Of a DNA stretch of 64,000 bases, positions 44,898-53,766 are shown piece by piece. The notes beneath the pieces were generated by a model. It saw only the letters and a list, made by a program, of their open reading frames with translations, searched no databases and was not told the origin of the DNA. The position numbers and the translations under genes are program-made. Source of the DNA: Fictibacillus sp. b24 (lineage in GTDB: Bacteria > Bacillota > Bacilli > Bacillales > Fictibacillaceae); assembly GCF_030348825.1 (NCBI RefSeq), contig NZ_JAUCES010000005.1, positions 2,976,001 through 3,040,000 of the forward strand. Direction: 5' to 3'. Within the stretch, counting starts at the first letter, position 1. Each line of letters begins with the position of its first letter.

Positions 44898-45053
44898 GTG
44901 GCACTAAGGCGGAAAAAGAAGAAAAAACAATACGGAGAGCACTATTCGTGGTTTGACTTTTTATGTGATGTTCTGTTTTTTATACCCGAGATTTTAATTT
45001 GGTTGATTCGTATACTTGGAAAGGGCATATTCAGGCTTTTCGATGGTATATAA
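44898..45053 (+). CDS. Small basic membrane-associated protein (51 aa)
   Basis: GTG 44898 starts a 51-residue frame: a basic head MALRRKKKKKQ, YGEHYSWFDFLCDVLFF, then IPEILIWLIRILGKGIFRLF, one or two amphipathic or membrane helices. GGTGATG lies 5 nt before the start, and a hairpin follows the stop by 5 nt. Codon use and hydrophobic pattern look real. It is too short for common annotation and I cannot name the family with confidence. Confidence 0.7.
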   Translation: MALRRKKKKKQYGEHYSWFDFLCDVLFFIPEILIWLIRILGKGIFRLFDGI

Positions 45054-45058
45054 AAAAA

Positions 45059-45080
45059 CAACTCTCATAATAGAGAGTTG
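45059..45080. terminator. Bidirectional terminator
   Basis: CAACTCTC / GAGAGTTG stem with loop ATAATA between the small gene and the kinase gene. Confidence 0.82.
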
Positions 45081-45084
45081 CTTA

Positions 45085-46902
45085 TTAGTTTGATTTTTGC
45101 AGTGTTATAGATACCGTTGTCCCTTGTCCTGCTCGGCTCTGAACTTTTAGGTCACCTTTGTGCTCCGTAATGATTTTATTGCTGATGGTGAGGCCAAGGC
45201 CAATCCCTTTTTCTTTATTTGTAAAAAACGGTACCCCAATACTTTTTAAACGTTCCTCCTCAATTCCAATACCATTGTCCACAAATAGAAGTTTCACCTT
45301 TTTGTCTGTTTCTTCAATAGCTATCGTTAGTATTCCGCCTTCGTTCATCGCTTCGATCGCATTCTTTATTACATTAATAAAAACTTGTTTAATTTGATTT
45401 TTTTCACAAAAGACATACAATTTCTTCTCTTTAAATAGAAGGCGGATCTCTACGTTGTATAAGTTTGCTTCTGATGTTAACAGCATTACCGTATCTTGCA
45501 GCAGTTGAATAATATTTACGTCTTTCTTAATTTGAGTTGCATCAGGTTTAGCCAGTGCCATAAACTCGTTAACGATCGATTCTATTCGATGAAGCTCATC
45601 GCAAATCACTTCATTGTATAGATAGATTTTCTCCCGATCATAATCACCATTTTTCATTAAGGAAAACAAGCCTTTTATAGATGTCAACGGGTTGCGAATC
45701 TCATGAGCAACTCCTGCTGCCAGTTCTCCTAAGACTGCAAGCTTTTCACTGTTCCGTATATATTCATCTGCTTTTTTCTTTTCAGTAATGTCTCTAGAAA
45801 TAAATACGATTCCTTCAATTTCACCTTCATCAGAAACCATGGGCATCCCTTTTCCCTCTAAAAGGATCGGGTGACCTGAAGCATGCATTTTTCGATAAAC
45901 AAGTGGCATTGGATTCTTTGATGATGACACTAGGTTTATATAGTTCTTTACTAATTCATGGTCTTCAACATGAATGCAATTCAAAGAGTTTGTACCAAGG
46001 AGAGTTTGCGGATCGATTCCTAACACACTCTTATAGGAAAGAGAAGCATATAAATATTTCCCTTCTGCATCTACTAAGCAAATCAAATCATTGCTGTGAT
46101 CGAGAATAATTCTATGCTTAAACTCGTTCTGCTTTAGCGCAGCTTCTGCTTTCTTTCTTTTGGTGATATCTCGAGATGCAACAATTGCAGCATGATTGTC
46201 TTTTTGATAAATCGGTTTACCTTTCGATTCAAGCCAGATATAAGAACCATCTTTTGTTAAATATCTATACTCAACAGTTAGTGGTATTTGTTCAGCAATC
46301 ATCCTAGTAAATTCTGAAATAACATGGACTCGGTCTTCTGGGTGAACGAGATCAAAAGGTGTTGAGCCAATAGCCTCTTCTTGTGGGTAACCGGTTACCA
46401 GGCTATAAGAAGGAGTCAGAGAAGTAAAAACACCTTCCATATTAACAACCCCTATAATATCAATCATATTTTCAGTAATGAGTTTCAAATGCTCTAACGT
46501 TTCCTGCTTTTCAATGTGCTGCTGCGTTAAATTCCGAATGATAATCTGTGTAGCATGGGATGAAAACATGAGCGGAAATCCAATAACTTCTAATTGAATA
46601 TAATTACCTTTTTGGGTAATCCATGTTTGTTCACTAGGCTTCGGTGCAATTCCATTGCCGCATGACTGGATGCGTTCCTCCACTATGTCATGCACTTCTG
46701 TAGAAAGGTTATTCCAGATTGGCTTGCCGATGATGTCTTCTTCCGCTTCGAGAATTTTTCTAGCAGCAGGATTAACATATACCCATTTTCTATCTTTTTG
46801 GATAAGAAAAGGAGTCTCAGAATGTTCAAATTGGCTGGCATAATTTTTAATTTGATTAATGACAAGACGATCTGCTGCGGGTTGACCATCTGAAATTTTC
46901 AT
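45085..46902 (-). CDS. Soluble PAS-domain sensor histidine kinase
   Basis: About 605 residues without membrane segments. Three or four PAS modules fill residues 1-380 (a degenerate first one, then segments ending in R(D/N)ITxxKxxE-like linkers such as SRDITKRKKAE and SRDITEKKKAD). HisKA with AAGVAHEIRNPLTSIKG follows (His400), then HATPase_c with NAIEAMNEGGIL, DNGIGI and GLGLTI. It resembles sporulation kinases of Bacillus. No response regulator is adjacent, so it may feed a phosphorelay. ATG 46902 is chosen over GTG 46908, as GGAGG is 6 nt upstream. Confidence 0.92.
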   Translation of the reverse strand: MKISDGQPAADRLVINQIKNYASQFEHSETPFLIQKDRKWVYVNPAARKILEAEEDIIGKPIWNNLSTEVHDIVEERIQSCGNGIAPKPSEQTWITQKGNYIQLEVIGFPLMFSSHATQIIIRNLTQQHIEKQETLEHLKLITENMIDIIGVVNMEGVFTSLTPSYSLVTGYPQEEAIGSTPFDLVHPEDRVHVISEFTRMIAEQIPLTVEYRYLTKDGSYIWLESKGKPIYQKDNHAAIVASRDITKRKKAEAALKQNEFKHRIILDHSNDLICLVDAEGKYLYASLSYKSVLGIDPQTLLGTNSLNCIHVEDHELVKNYINLVSSSKNPMPLVYRKMHASGHPILLEGKGMPMVSDEGEIEGIVFISRDITEKKKADEYIRNSEKLAVLGELAAGVAHEIRNPLTSIKGLFSLMKNGDYDREKIYLYNEVICDELHRIESIVNEFMALAKPDATQIKKDVNIIQLLQDTVMLLTSEANLYNVEIRLLFKEKKLYVFCEKNQIKQVFINVIKNAIEAMNEGGILTIAIEETDKKVKLLFVDNGIGIEEERLKSIGVPFFTNKEKGIGLGLTISNKIITEHKGDLKVQSRAGQGTTVSITLQKSN

Positions 46903-47046
46903 ATCCACCCTCCATGCAAACGTTAATCAAAACGTTTCGTTTGTAATTAACTAAATTATAAACATAGAGTTCTTCGTAAATAAAGATATTTTTCACGATT
47001 ATTCATAATATTGAAAAGTTCATAAAGTGAGCTAAGTTGTCCTGAA

Positions 47047-47286
47047 TTAAAGAAGTATCTGCCTTTTTAAAAAGTCAGATTGTGTTTCTTGAAACAAAAG
47101 AGCTGCACCTTTTATGGCTATTTTTCTTTCTGGGGCAGTTACGGAGGCCATGATGATCTGTTCTTGATTGTAATAGAGCATGCTCATAACAACGGTTGTT
47201 TTATGACTGTATTGAAAAATATCTACATCTACCAATTCACCTCCAATCATTACTCGAAAAAAACGGTATTTCGGGGAACTTCTCAT
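47047..47286 (-). CDS. Hypothetical protein (79 aa)
   Basis: A short cytoplasmic protein with the segments YRFFRVMIGGELVDVDIF and IAIKGAALLFQETQ. AAGGGGG is 8 nt before ATG 47286 and only 2 nt before ATG 47292, so 47286 is chosen. No recognised domain. Confidence 0.6.
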   Translation of the reverse strand: MRSSPKYRFFRVMIGGELVDVDIFQYSHKTTVVMSMLYYNQEQIIMASVTAPERKIAIKGAALLFQETQSDFLKRQILL

Positions 47287-47594
47287 CTCCATGACCCCCT
47301 TAATCTTTTAAGTAATTATACTTTGGTCATAAAAGTTTTGTTATTTAAATAGTAAATAACTCCTAATAATTTGTCAATATATTCTGTCAATTAAAGTCGA
47401 TTTCCTGGGAAATTAGTTGTAGGTTGGAAAATAGTACAGATTTATTAAATGCTATTATTTTTTATTCCGTTGAGTTATTAAGAAAAGGCGCTTCATGCAG
47501 AAGGCTCATCGCACACTACATTGAACTGTAATTTATCCAATTACTAGAGCTACACGCTTTGCAAATCGAACCATAAGTAAACGAAAAAATAAAA
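47287..47594. other. Intergenic stretch without a recognised gene
   Basis: A/T-rich, with no supported frame of useful length on either strand. It contains a mixed-composition segment at about 47485-47580 that gives no open frame with a ribosome site and could be degraded sequence. Promoter of the 47286 gene lies within its left part. Confidence 0.5.
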
Positions 47595-47619
47595 AGGCCA
47601 GTCTAATTAAGACCGGCCT
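47595..47619. terminator. Terminator of the CBS/hemolysin-type gene
   Basis: AGGCCAGTCT / AGACCGGCCT stem (one G-U), loop AATTA; T5 follows on the minus strand. Confidence 0.87.
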
Positions 47620-47628
47620 CACATATCT

Positions 47629-48987
47629 TTAAGCTTCTTTTTCAACTAGTTGTTGTTCAGAATCAGCGGGTATAGAGTTATCTTTAATCTCTACTTCCCT
47701 CTTAGTAATTTCAATCTTTTTCACTTGATGTCCATCTATTTCAATCACTTTGAAGTCATAACCTTCATACGCAATAACTTGATGTTCTTGAATTTCAGAG
47801 TTCTGAGATAAAACCCATCCACCAATTGTATCGAGTTCACTGTCATCGATTTGAAGTCCGTAAATGTCGTTCACTTCAGCGATCAGTACTTTACCGTCAA
47901 AGTGCTTTACATTTGGACTTACTGCTTGAATCATTGGTGATTCATCTTCATCAAATTCATCTCGAATTTCACCAACTAGCTCTTCCAAAATATCCTCAAT
48001 GGTTACAATTCCTGCTGTTCCACCATATTCATCAACAAGGACCGCCATATGAAAACCTTTTTTCTGAAGCTTTAGTAATGTTTCTTTTATTGGTGTATTT
48101 TCAAAAACGCTTAGTGTTGGCCGTATATAATGTTCAAGCGGATATTCCTTACCTTTGATCAAGTCAAAGAACACTTCTTTCGCATTGACCATACCAAGCA
48201 CATTATCTTTATCTTCCCCTACAACAGGGTAACGTGTATATTTTTCTTCAGCAATTATATTAATATTTTCTGCAACAGTATTGTCTTCATATAGACAAAC
48301 CATTTCAGTACGGGGGACCATGATCTCTTTTGCAGTTCTGTCATCAAATTCAAATACTTTTTCTACATAACTGAACTCAGATTTGTTGATTTCACCACTT
48401 TTGTAGCTTTCGCTCAATATTAGACGAAGCTCTTCTTCGGTATGCGCCATATCATGCTCCGATGCAGGCTTCAATCCGAACATTCTTACTAAAAGCTGAG
48501 CGCTTCCGTTTAAGAACCAAATGAACGGATACATCACTCTGTAGAATCCAATCAATGCAGGTGATAACCATAAACTAATTGTTTCTGCTTTTTGAATAGC
48601 TACCGTTTTTGGTGCAAGCTCACCAAGTACAACATGTAAAAAAGTAATGGATGCAAACGCAATCGCAAATGACAACGTATGAACAATCGCCGGACTTAAT
48701 TCCATTCTCTCAAAAACTGGACCAAGAATTGCTTCGACTGTAGGTTCACCTAACCAACCTAATCCCAGCGCAGTAATCGTAATACCAAGCTGACAGGCTG
48801 AGAGTGATCCGTCAAGGTTTGAGATAACCTTTTGTGCTGCAATTGCTCGTTTGTTACCCTCTTCCGCAAGCTGATCAATTCGTGTTTTACGAATCTTAAC
48901 AATCGCAAATTCTGCTGCTACGAAAAAAGCTGTGAGTAGAATTAATACGGCTACTGCAAGTAATTTCAATAAGGTCAAACTGTCCAA
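47629..48987 (-). CDS. CNNM/CorC-type membrane protein (hemolysin family)
   Basis: A 452-residue membrane protein of the HlyC/CorC group. Residues 1-185 are a DUF21 domain with about four helices; 200-320 contain two CBS domains (AKEIMVPRTEMVCL, then PTLSVFENTPIKETLLKLQK); 340-435 form the CorC/HlyC transporter-associated domain (DGKVLIAEVNDIYGL). Family members export or regulate Mg2+ (MpfA) in Firmicutes. The TTG at 48987 has AAGGAG 7 nt before it. No riboswitch was found upstream. Confidence 0.92.
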   Translation of the reverse strand: MDSLTLLKLLAVAVLILLTAFFVAAEFAIVKIRKTRIDQLAEEGNKRAIAAQKVISNLDGSLSACQLGITITALGLGWLGEPTVEAILGPVFERMELSPAIVHTLSFAIAFASITFLHVVLGELAPKTVAIQKAETISLWLSPALIGFYRVMYPFIWFLNGSAQLLVRMFGLKPASEHDMAHTEEELRLILSESYKSGEINKSEFSYVEKVFEFDDRTAKEIMVPRTEMVCLYEDNTVAENINIIAEEKYTRYPVVGEDKDNVLGMVNAKEVFFDLIKGKEYPLEHYIRPTLSVFENTPIKETLLKLQKKGFHMAVLVDEYGGTAGIVTIEDILEELVGEIRDEFDEDESPMIQAVSPNVKHFDGKVLIAEVNDIYGLQIDDSELDTIGGWVLSQNSEIQEHQVIAYEGYDFKVIEIDGHQVKKIEITKREVEIKDNSIPADSEQQLVEKEA

Positions 48988-49173
48988 AAAGACTCCTTAT
49001 ACCCCAAATGTTCTGGAATATAAGTTGTCACCTCCTAAGTGTTTTAAATTTTATTAATTTAGAAAAGTATATCATAGAAATGCAGAACTTACTTAAAAAA
49101 CCTCTTATCCCCTATTTTTAACAGAATTTATTGTTTCTTAATTTTGTTGGAGCGAGAATCTAATCCCAAGACT

Positions 49174-49482
49174 TTATTCTGCTATTTCCACGGTATCCAG
49201 GTTTTGCTCCTTTTTTAGGACAAGTTTGTTTTCTTTTTCATCGTAGTAATAAATGTTCATACGGTTATCTTCATCAGATTCAGTATTACCGCTGTACAGA
49301 CCAAAATACCCATTTCCTAGTGGTACAAGGTTCTTATTGAAGCGAGTTGAATTAGCTGTGTCATTATATATATGATCTACCGTAACCTCGCCGCCCTTTC
49401 CTCCTATGAACAATAGAAAAATAGCAATAAAGATTAACGTTTTACGAATTCTGCGCAGCTCATTTGATGTTTCTGAATGCAC
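49174..49482 (-). CDS. Hypothetical membrane-anchored protein (102 aa)
   Basis: One N-terminal helix (residues about 14-30, KTLIFIAIFLLFIG), then an extracytoplasmic polar part rich in Tyr, Asp and Asn. GTG 49482 has GGGGG 8 nt upstream, while the frame could also begin at TTG 49497. No recognised family. Confidence 0.6.
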   Translation of the reverse strand: MHSETSNELRRIRKTLIFIAIFLLFIGGKGGEVTVDHIYNDTANSTRFNKNLVPLGNGYFGLYSGNTESDEDNRMNIYYYDEKENKLVLKKEQNLDTVEIAE

Positions 49483-49643
49483 TTTACAATCCCCCAATCA
49501 CGATTTCCCCAACTAAAAATATCGCAAATTAAACTACATTATTAAATAAATTTGGTTCTATTTATGGAATACTTATCCAATTATACGTGTTATTATTGTC
49601 TTTAGAAAAGAGAAAAATGTTATAGAAGGGGCGATTACGGACT

Positions 49644-50294
49644 GTGGAATTTGTATTAGAGAATAAATGGGTATTTCTTATTCTGGCAGAGGTTGTATTT
49701 TGGCTATCCACCCTATCCTTTTTGTTAGTAAGGTATTGGTTCAATTTAAAGAGATTAAGTGTAGCTTTTTTCATTCTTTTTCTCGTTAATGATTTATGGA
49801 TTGCTACAATGGGATATTTTGATTATTTGAGAACTGGCGAATTCTCTGCTTATCAGATTATTATTCTGGTTGTTATCGCCTATGCTTTCATTTATGGAAA
49901 AAGTGATTTTCAAAAGCTTGATGCTTTTATTCAACGAAAAGTGGCAAAATGGCGCGGATTGCCTGCACCTGAACTTACTTCAACCAAACCACTATACGGA
50001 ATGGAGCATGCTAAACAAGAAAGAAGAAACTTTTATAAACACCTGATTGCCTTTATTGCCGTTCAGTGTTTGTTTGTAGTCATGTTTGGTCTCTCTGACT
50101 CGGTTTCCAGCCTACAAATAGATACGCTATTTGCAGAGTGGTATGATCAAAAACAAACTGAGCTGTTTTACAAAAGTGACACAGCCAATAACATTACAAG
50201 GGTATGGACTATTATCCTTGCTATTGATCTGATAATCGCTATGTCATATACAGTTGCTCCAAAAAAGGAAAAAAAGGCTTCACATGCAGTCTAG
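49644..50294 (+). CDS. Integral membrane protein of unknown function
   Basis: A 216-residue protein with four predicted helices at about residues 10-32, 38-55, 68-86 and 135-150, plus one near the C-terminus (about 185-205). GTG 49644 has GAAGGGGCG 12 nt upstream, so the start is not certain. I recognise no motif. A terminator-like hairpin follows. Confidence 0.7.
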   Translation: MEFVLENKWVFLILAEVVFWLSTLSFLLVRYWFNLKRLSVAFFILFLVNDLWIATMGYFDYLRTGEFSAYQIIILVVIAYAFIYGKSDFQKLDAFIQRKVAKWRGLPAPELTSTKPLYGMEHAKQERRNFYKHLIAFIAVQCLFVVMFGLSDSVSSLQIDTLFAEWYDQKQTELFYKSDTANNITRVWTIILAIDLIIAMSYTVAPKKEKKASHAV

Positions 50295-50297
50295 TTC

Positions 50298-50325
50298 ATA
50301 CATCCTCATGAAGGGTGTATTTTTT
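50298..50325 (+). terminator. Terminator
   Basis: ATACATCCT / AGGGTGTAT stem (with G-U), loop CATGA, then TTTTT. Confidence 0.75.
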
Positions 50326-50346
50326 CGTATAACTTGTAACATATAT

Positions 50347-50374
50347 TTGACATTTTTAATATATATATTACAAT
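50347..50374 (+). promoter_or_regulatory. SigA-type promoter of the HTH cassette
   Basis: TTGACA (50347-50352), 16-bp AT-rich spacer, TACAAT (50369-50374), about 35 bp before the HTH gene. Confidence 0.7.
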
Positions 50375-50407
50375 TAAAGGTATATTATGTAAGGAGTTGA
50401 CGTTTCC

Positions 50408-50620
50408 ATGGCAGAATCAATAATTATGAACAAAGTTAAAATTGTTCGTATTGCAAAAGGAAACTTAACTCAAGGTGACTTTGCAAAGTTGGTTGGAGTA
50501 ACAAGGCAAACTATGAATTTAATTGAAGCACAAAAGTACAACCCCACTATTCGTGTATGCTTACTCATTAGCAAGTACCTAGAAACACCATTAGATGAGT
50601 TATTCTGGATAGAAGAATAA
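50408..50620 (+). CDS. Small XRE/Cro-type helix-turn-helix regulator
   Basis: A 70-residue DNA-binding protein consisting of the HTH alone (KIVRIAKGNLTQGDFAKLVG, RQTMNLIEAQKYNPTI). It resembles the YozG-like regulators that occur next to small membrane proteins. It is the first gene of a three-gene operon with gaps of about 16-17 nt and is likely autoregulated. AAGGAG precedes ATG 50408 at a slightly long 11-nt distance. Confidence 0.9.
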   Translation: MAESIIMNKVKIVRIAKGNLTQGDFAKLVGVTRQTMNLIEAQKYNPTIRVCLLISKYLETPLDELFWIEE

Positions 50621-50636
50621 AGAAAAGAGGTGCAAT

Positions 50637-51008
50637 ATGCAAATCAACTTCTTACTTATCGTTATTGGCAGTTTAGTTAGTTTAGCTTTTGTTTATGTAT
50701 TAACTAATGAATTGCAGTGGGGCGCATTATCGGGGCTTTTGATACTGATTGGCGGTTTGAAATTTCTTCGCATTCGAAAAAGAGAAGCTAACGATGAAAT
50801 TGAGTATGACGAACGTGTAAATGATAATCTTAGAACGTTCACCCTTCAATCTTTCGCTTTTTCTCAATTACTTCTACTCATTTATTTATTAATCTCTCAG
50901 CTATTTTTTAATCAACAGCACATCCAGTCAAACTATCTCATTCTTTATTTATCCATCACATTTATTATAAGCTTTTTCATTGGTCCTTCCATTGTAAGAA
51001 AACGTTAA
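50637..51008 (+). CDS. Small membrane protein of the HTH cassette
   Basis: A 123-residue protein with four predicted helices (about residues 3-20, 24-40, 65-85, 98-118) and a short basic, acidic loop (KREANDEIEYDERVNDNLR). It resembles the DUF2178-like membrane partners of YozG-type regulators, but the assignment is tentative. GAGGTG lies before its ATG, 16 nt after the HTH stop. Confidence 0.68.
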   Translation: MQINFLLIVIGSLVSLAFVYVLTNELQWGALSGLLILIGGLKFLRIRKREANDEIEYDERVNDNLRTFTLQSFAFSQLLLLIYLLISQLFFNQQHIQSNYLILYLSITFIISFFIGPSIVRKR

Positions 51009-51025
51009 ACAAGGGGGAAAGCAAT

Positions 51026-51304
51026 ATGAATAGCACCTTAATAATCACAGCGGTTATTTTGTTTTTTATGGCTTACCTTATCGGAGTGAAAAAACAAACT
51101 TGGCTATTAACTGGATTTAATCAGCAACGCGTCAGTAATCAAGATAAACTAGCCAGACTTGTAGGCTCCTACACTTTCATTATGGGAATTGTCATGTTAG
51201 CAGGCGCTTTCATTCGACAGCTTGACACAGAAGTGTTATTTCCTGTTCTAGTGATCGGTTATGTGGTTCTGCTCGGCTATGTAAATACAAGAATGGTTAA
51301 GTAA
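51026..51304 (+). CDS. Small membrane protein (DUF3784-like)
   Basis: A 92-residue protein with three helices and a polar loop (WLLTGFNQQRVSNQDKLARL) that matches the pattern of DUF3784 proteins: a helix, a TGFNxxxxxxxx loop, then two helices. It is the third gene of the HTH cassette, with AAGGGGG before its ATG. Function unknown. A bidirectional terminator follows. Confidence 0.72.
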   Translation: MNSTLIITAVILFFMAYLIGVKKQTWLLTGFNQQRVSNQDKLARLVGSYTFIMGIVMLAGAFIRQLDTEVLFPVLVIGYVVLLGYVNTRMVK

Positions 51305-51310
51305 AAAAAA

Positions 51311-51336
51311 AGCTTGGGATCATTCCTTCCCAAGCT
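51311..51336. terminator. Bidirectional terminator
   Basis: AGCTTGGGA / TCCCAAGCT 9-bp stem with A8 upstream and CTCTTTCT downstream, between convergent genes. Confidence 0.88.
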
Positions 51337-51342
51337 CTCTTT

Positions 51343-52866
51343 CTATTCTGGCTTTGTCTCCGGTTTTCTTGAAGTTTCTACTCTTTCATTTCCCATAAAC
51401 AAAATGACAACCGCAGAAATAACGATCGGAATCAGTGCATATGTGAAAACTGTTGTAATGGATTCAGACATTGATGCAGTTATACCGTCTAAGATATTAG
51501 TAGGGATCTTCGTGCGTTCCTCCGCTTGAAACACCTTTTGTGGATCTATGTTCGTAAAAGCCTCTGAACCTTCCCCGCCGAAGCCTTTTAGGTTTTCCTT
51601 TAGCTTTTCATAAAAAATGCGGTTTTGAAGTGCACCAAATATCGTTACACCAAGCGTCATACCTAGTGACCGCAGAAAGGCATTTGTTGAGTTTGCTGAG
51701 CCTCGGTAGCGAAACTCCATCTTATTAATTGTAGCTGCTGGTAATAACGAGAACGAGAACCCCATTCCAAATCCAACAGTCACCATAAAAAATGTAAGCA
51801 TTATTCTAGATGTGTCTGGTGTCATCCCGCTTAGCATATACATTCCGCTGAAATAAGCGATAACCGATATGATCATCAAGTTACGGAAGTTGGTCTTCGT
51901 TTGAAAGATACCACCGATCATACTTCCCGCAACTGAACCTAGCATCATTGGCGTTAGAACCATTCCTGCACTTGTTGCAGAGCCACCGTATACAGCCTGA
52001 ACAAATATGGGAATAAAGACGGCTAAGATGATAAACGTGCTGCCGTACAGAAATCCTAAAAGCTGTGATGTGGCAAAAAGACGCTTCTTAAACATCCAAA
52101 AGGAAATGATCGGCTCTGATGCTTTTTGCTCTACAGCAAAAAAAACAATGAAAAAAACGGTGAAAATAGTAAACAGCGCAACGATCTGTGTGGAATCCCA
52201 CGCATATGTTTTCCCGCCTAATTCAAGTGCGAACATCAAACTTACGACAGCGATAACAAGTGTAATGGCTCCCCACCAATCAATTTTCTGCTCCCGGTGC
52301 TCAAGTGTTTCCTTATAATAGCGGAAGATTAAATAGAAAGAAGCTATACCAATCGGTACGTTTATATAAAAAACCCAGTGCCAGCTGATCGCATCAGTAA
52401 TGAACGCTCCCAGCAATGGACCAAGAACACTCGACGTTCCAAAAACCGCTCCAAGAAGACCTGTCATCTTTCCTCTCTTTTCAGGTGGAAAGATATCAAA
52501 AACAATGGTGAACGCAATCGGCATCAGTGCTCCCCCGCCAATACCTTGTATAGCTCGAAACGCAATCAGCTGCTCCATGCTTTGAGCGAGACCGCAAAGC
52601 GCTGAACCAATCAAGAATACAACAAGACCAAAGATGAAGAAACGCTTTCTTCCATACATATCGGATAGCTTTCCGTAGATCGGCATCCCTGCCATTACGG
52701 CGACCATGTAAGACCCTGTAACCCAAACGAACTTATCAAATCCTCCAAGATCCGCCACAATGGTTCCCATCGCAGTTGCAACAATGGTGTTGTCCATTGC
52801 CGCCATTAGTATACCGAGCAACAAGCCCGCGACTACCAATTTTAAATTCTTTTCTTTATGCACCAT
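51343..52866 (-). CDS. MFS multidrug exporter (DHA2/EmrB-QacA type)
   Basis: A 507-residue 14-helix drug:H+ antiporter. Helix 1 carries LMAAMDNTIVATAMGTIVAD, motif A is GKLSDMYGRKRFF, helix 4-5 has RAIQGIGGGALMPI and a motif C GAVFGTSSVLGPLLG. It resembles YusP/MdtP-like exporters. The regulator is not adjacent, but a perfect inverted repeat of 18-bp arms lies 22 bp before the start. Unlike the exporter at the left edge of the window, it has no TetR partner next to it. Confidence 0.93.
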   Translation of the reverse strand: MVHKEKNLKLVVAGLLLGILMAAMDNTIVATAMGTIVADLGGFDKFVWVTGSYMVAVMAGMPIYGKLSDMYGRKRFFIFGLVVFLIGSALCGLAQSMEQLIAFRAIQGIGGGALMPIAFTIVFDIFPPEKRGKMTGLLGAVFGTSSVLGPLLGAFITDAISWHWVFYINVPIGIASFYLIFRYYKETLEHREQKIDWWGAITLVIAVVSLMFALELGGKTYAWDSTQIVALFTIFTVFFIVFFAVEQKASEPIISFWMFKKRLFATSQLLGFLYGSTFIILAVFIPIFVQAVYGGSATSAGMVLTPMMLGSVAGSMIGGIFQTKTNFRNLMIISVIAYFSGMYMLSGMTPDTSRIMLTFFMVTVGFGMGFSFSLLPAATINKMEFRYRGSANSTNAFLRSLGMTLGVTIFGALQNRIFYEKLKENLKGFGGEGSEAFTNIDPQKVFQAEERTKIPTNILDGITASMSESITTVFTYALIPIVISAVVILFMGNERVETSRKPETKPE

Positions 52867-52888
52867 CGCGCCATCTCCTAACCTTACA

Positions 52889-52927
52889 CCCTCATGTATA
52901 CTTAATAAGATTAAGTATACATGAGGG
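52889..52927. promoter_or_regulatory. Perfect 18-bp inverted repeat before the exporter
   Basis: CCCTCATGTATACTTAAT, AAG spacer, and its exact reverse complement. A minus-strand -10-like TGTATACT lies in the right arm, so the dyad probably covers the promoter and acts as an operator. As RNA it would also form a very stable hairpin. The rest of 52867-53186 holds the upstream region of the OsmC gene. Confidence 0.75.
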
Positions 52928-53186
52928 ACTTCTTGAGGGACAGTCCCCCAACAATTTATTTCCTTTGCTAAATCTCTTTATTTGCATAGGGTGTTTTCTG
53001 CATTTCTTACTGCAAAAATGCAGTGTTTCGTTTTTCAATGATTGAAATAGTACTTTATTTCCTAAGCTTTCGATTTGGATAACCATAAAAGCCGTTTTTT
53101 TGATATTTTTCATATAAACAGGAAATGTGACGAATAATTCTCTATCCTTTACACTAGAGATAAGAACAAAAAGAGGTGAATGGTAA

Positions 53187-53633
53187 ATGGCTCAACATGT
53201 TTTTCATTTAAAAGCACATTGGCCAGGTGGCAGAAATGATTCGGGAACGATTGAAACGAAGAATCTACAAACAACGGTATCAATTCCTCCCGAGATGGAT
53301 GGGCCTGGGATCGGCACTAATCCTGATGAGATGCTGCTTGGAGCGGCTGCCACTTGCTATATCATAACGCTTGCTGCCATGTTGGAACGAAGTAAGATTG
53401 AAAAGATAGATTTAACGATGGAATCTGAAGGAATTGTCGATGTAACAAACGGGGTAATTACGTATCAAAAGATCATTCATAGACCTGTCGTCACGATCAA
53501 ACATGACCCGTCAAAAGACATTTCGACAATCTTACAAAAACTCGCCATAAAAGCTGAGCATTCGTGTATGATTTCGCGGGCATTGAAAGGTAATGTCGAA
53601 GTAGATACCATTTTGACGATAAAAAAACGGTGA
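53187..53633 (+). CDS. OsmC family peroxidase
   Basis: A 148-residue cytoplasmic protein of the OsmC/Ohr fold, which reduces organic and fatty-acid hydroperoxides. The two catalytic Cys are visible in AAATCYIITLAAML near residue 57 and EHSCMISRALKG near residue 126. It resembles the YmaD-like subgroup of Bacillus. GAGGTG precedes the ATG. Single gene. Confidence 0.9.
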   Translation: MAQHVFHLKAHWPGGRNDSGTIETKNLQTTVSIPPEMDGPGIGTNPDEMLLGAAATCYIITLAAMLERSKIEKIDLTMESEGIVDVTNGVITYQKIIHRPVVTIKHDPSKDISTILQKLAIKAEHSCMISRALKGNVEVDTILTIKKR

Positions 53634-53766
53634 ATTTGGAAGAACGGGACTTCCGTTACCTGTACTTACCAAAATACTTATGTTAGCATAAATGTTAAGA
53701 AAGGAAAATATTATATTATTTGGGTTCCTAACAAGTTCCCCCATAATAGAAAGGGGACGATGTATC

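Noticed and set aside
46922-46945. AAACGTTTCG near the kinase start, similar to the LacI dyad
   Set aside because: The match lacks the symmetric flanks of the three locus operators and the gene is unrelated; too weak to call.
48988-49080. Possible Mg-sensing leader before the CNNM/CorC-type gene
   Set aside because: No conserved M-box core or transcription-terminator pair could be recognised.
53636-53700. Possible terminator after the OsmC gene
   Set aside because: Only a short GGAAG/CTTCC pairing without a T-run is seen.
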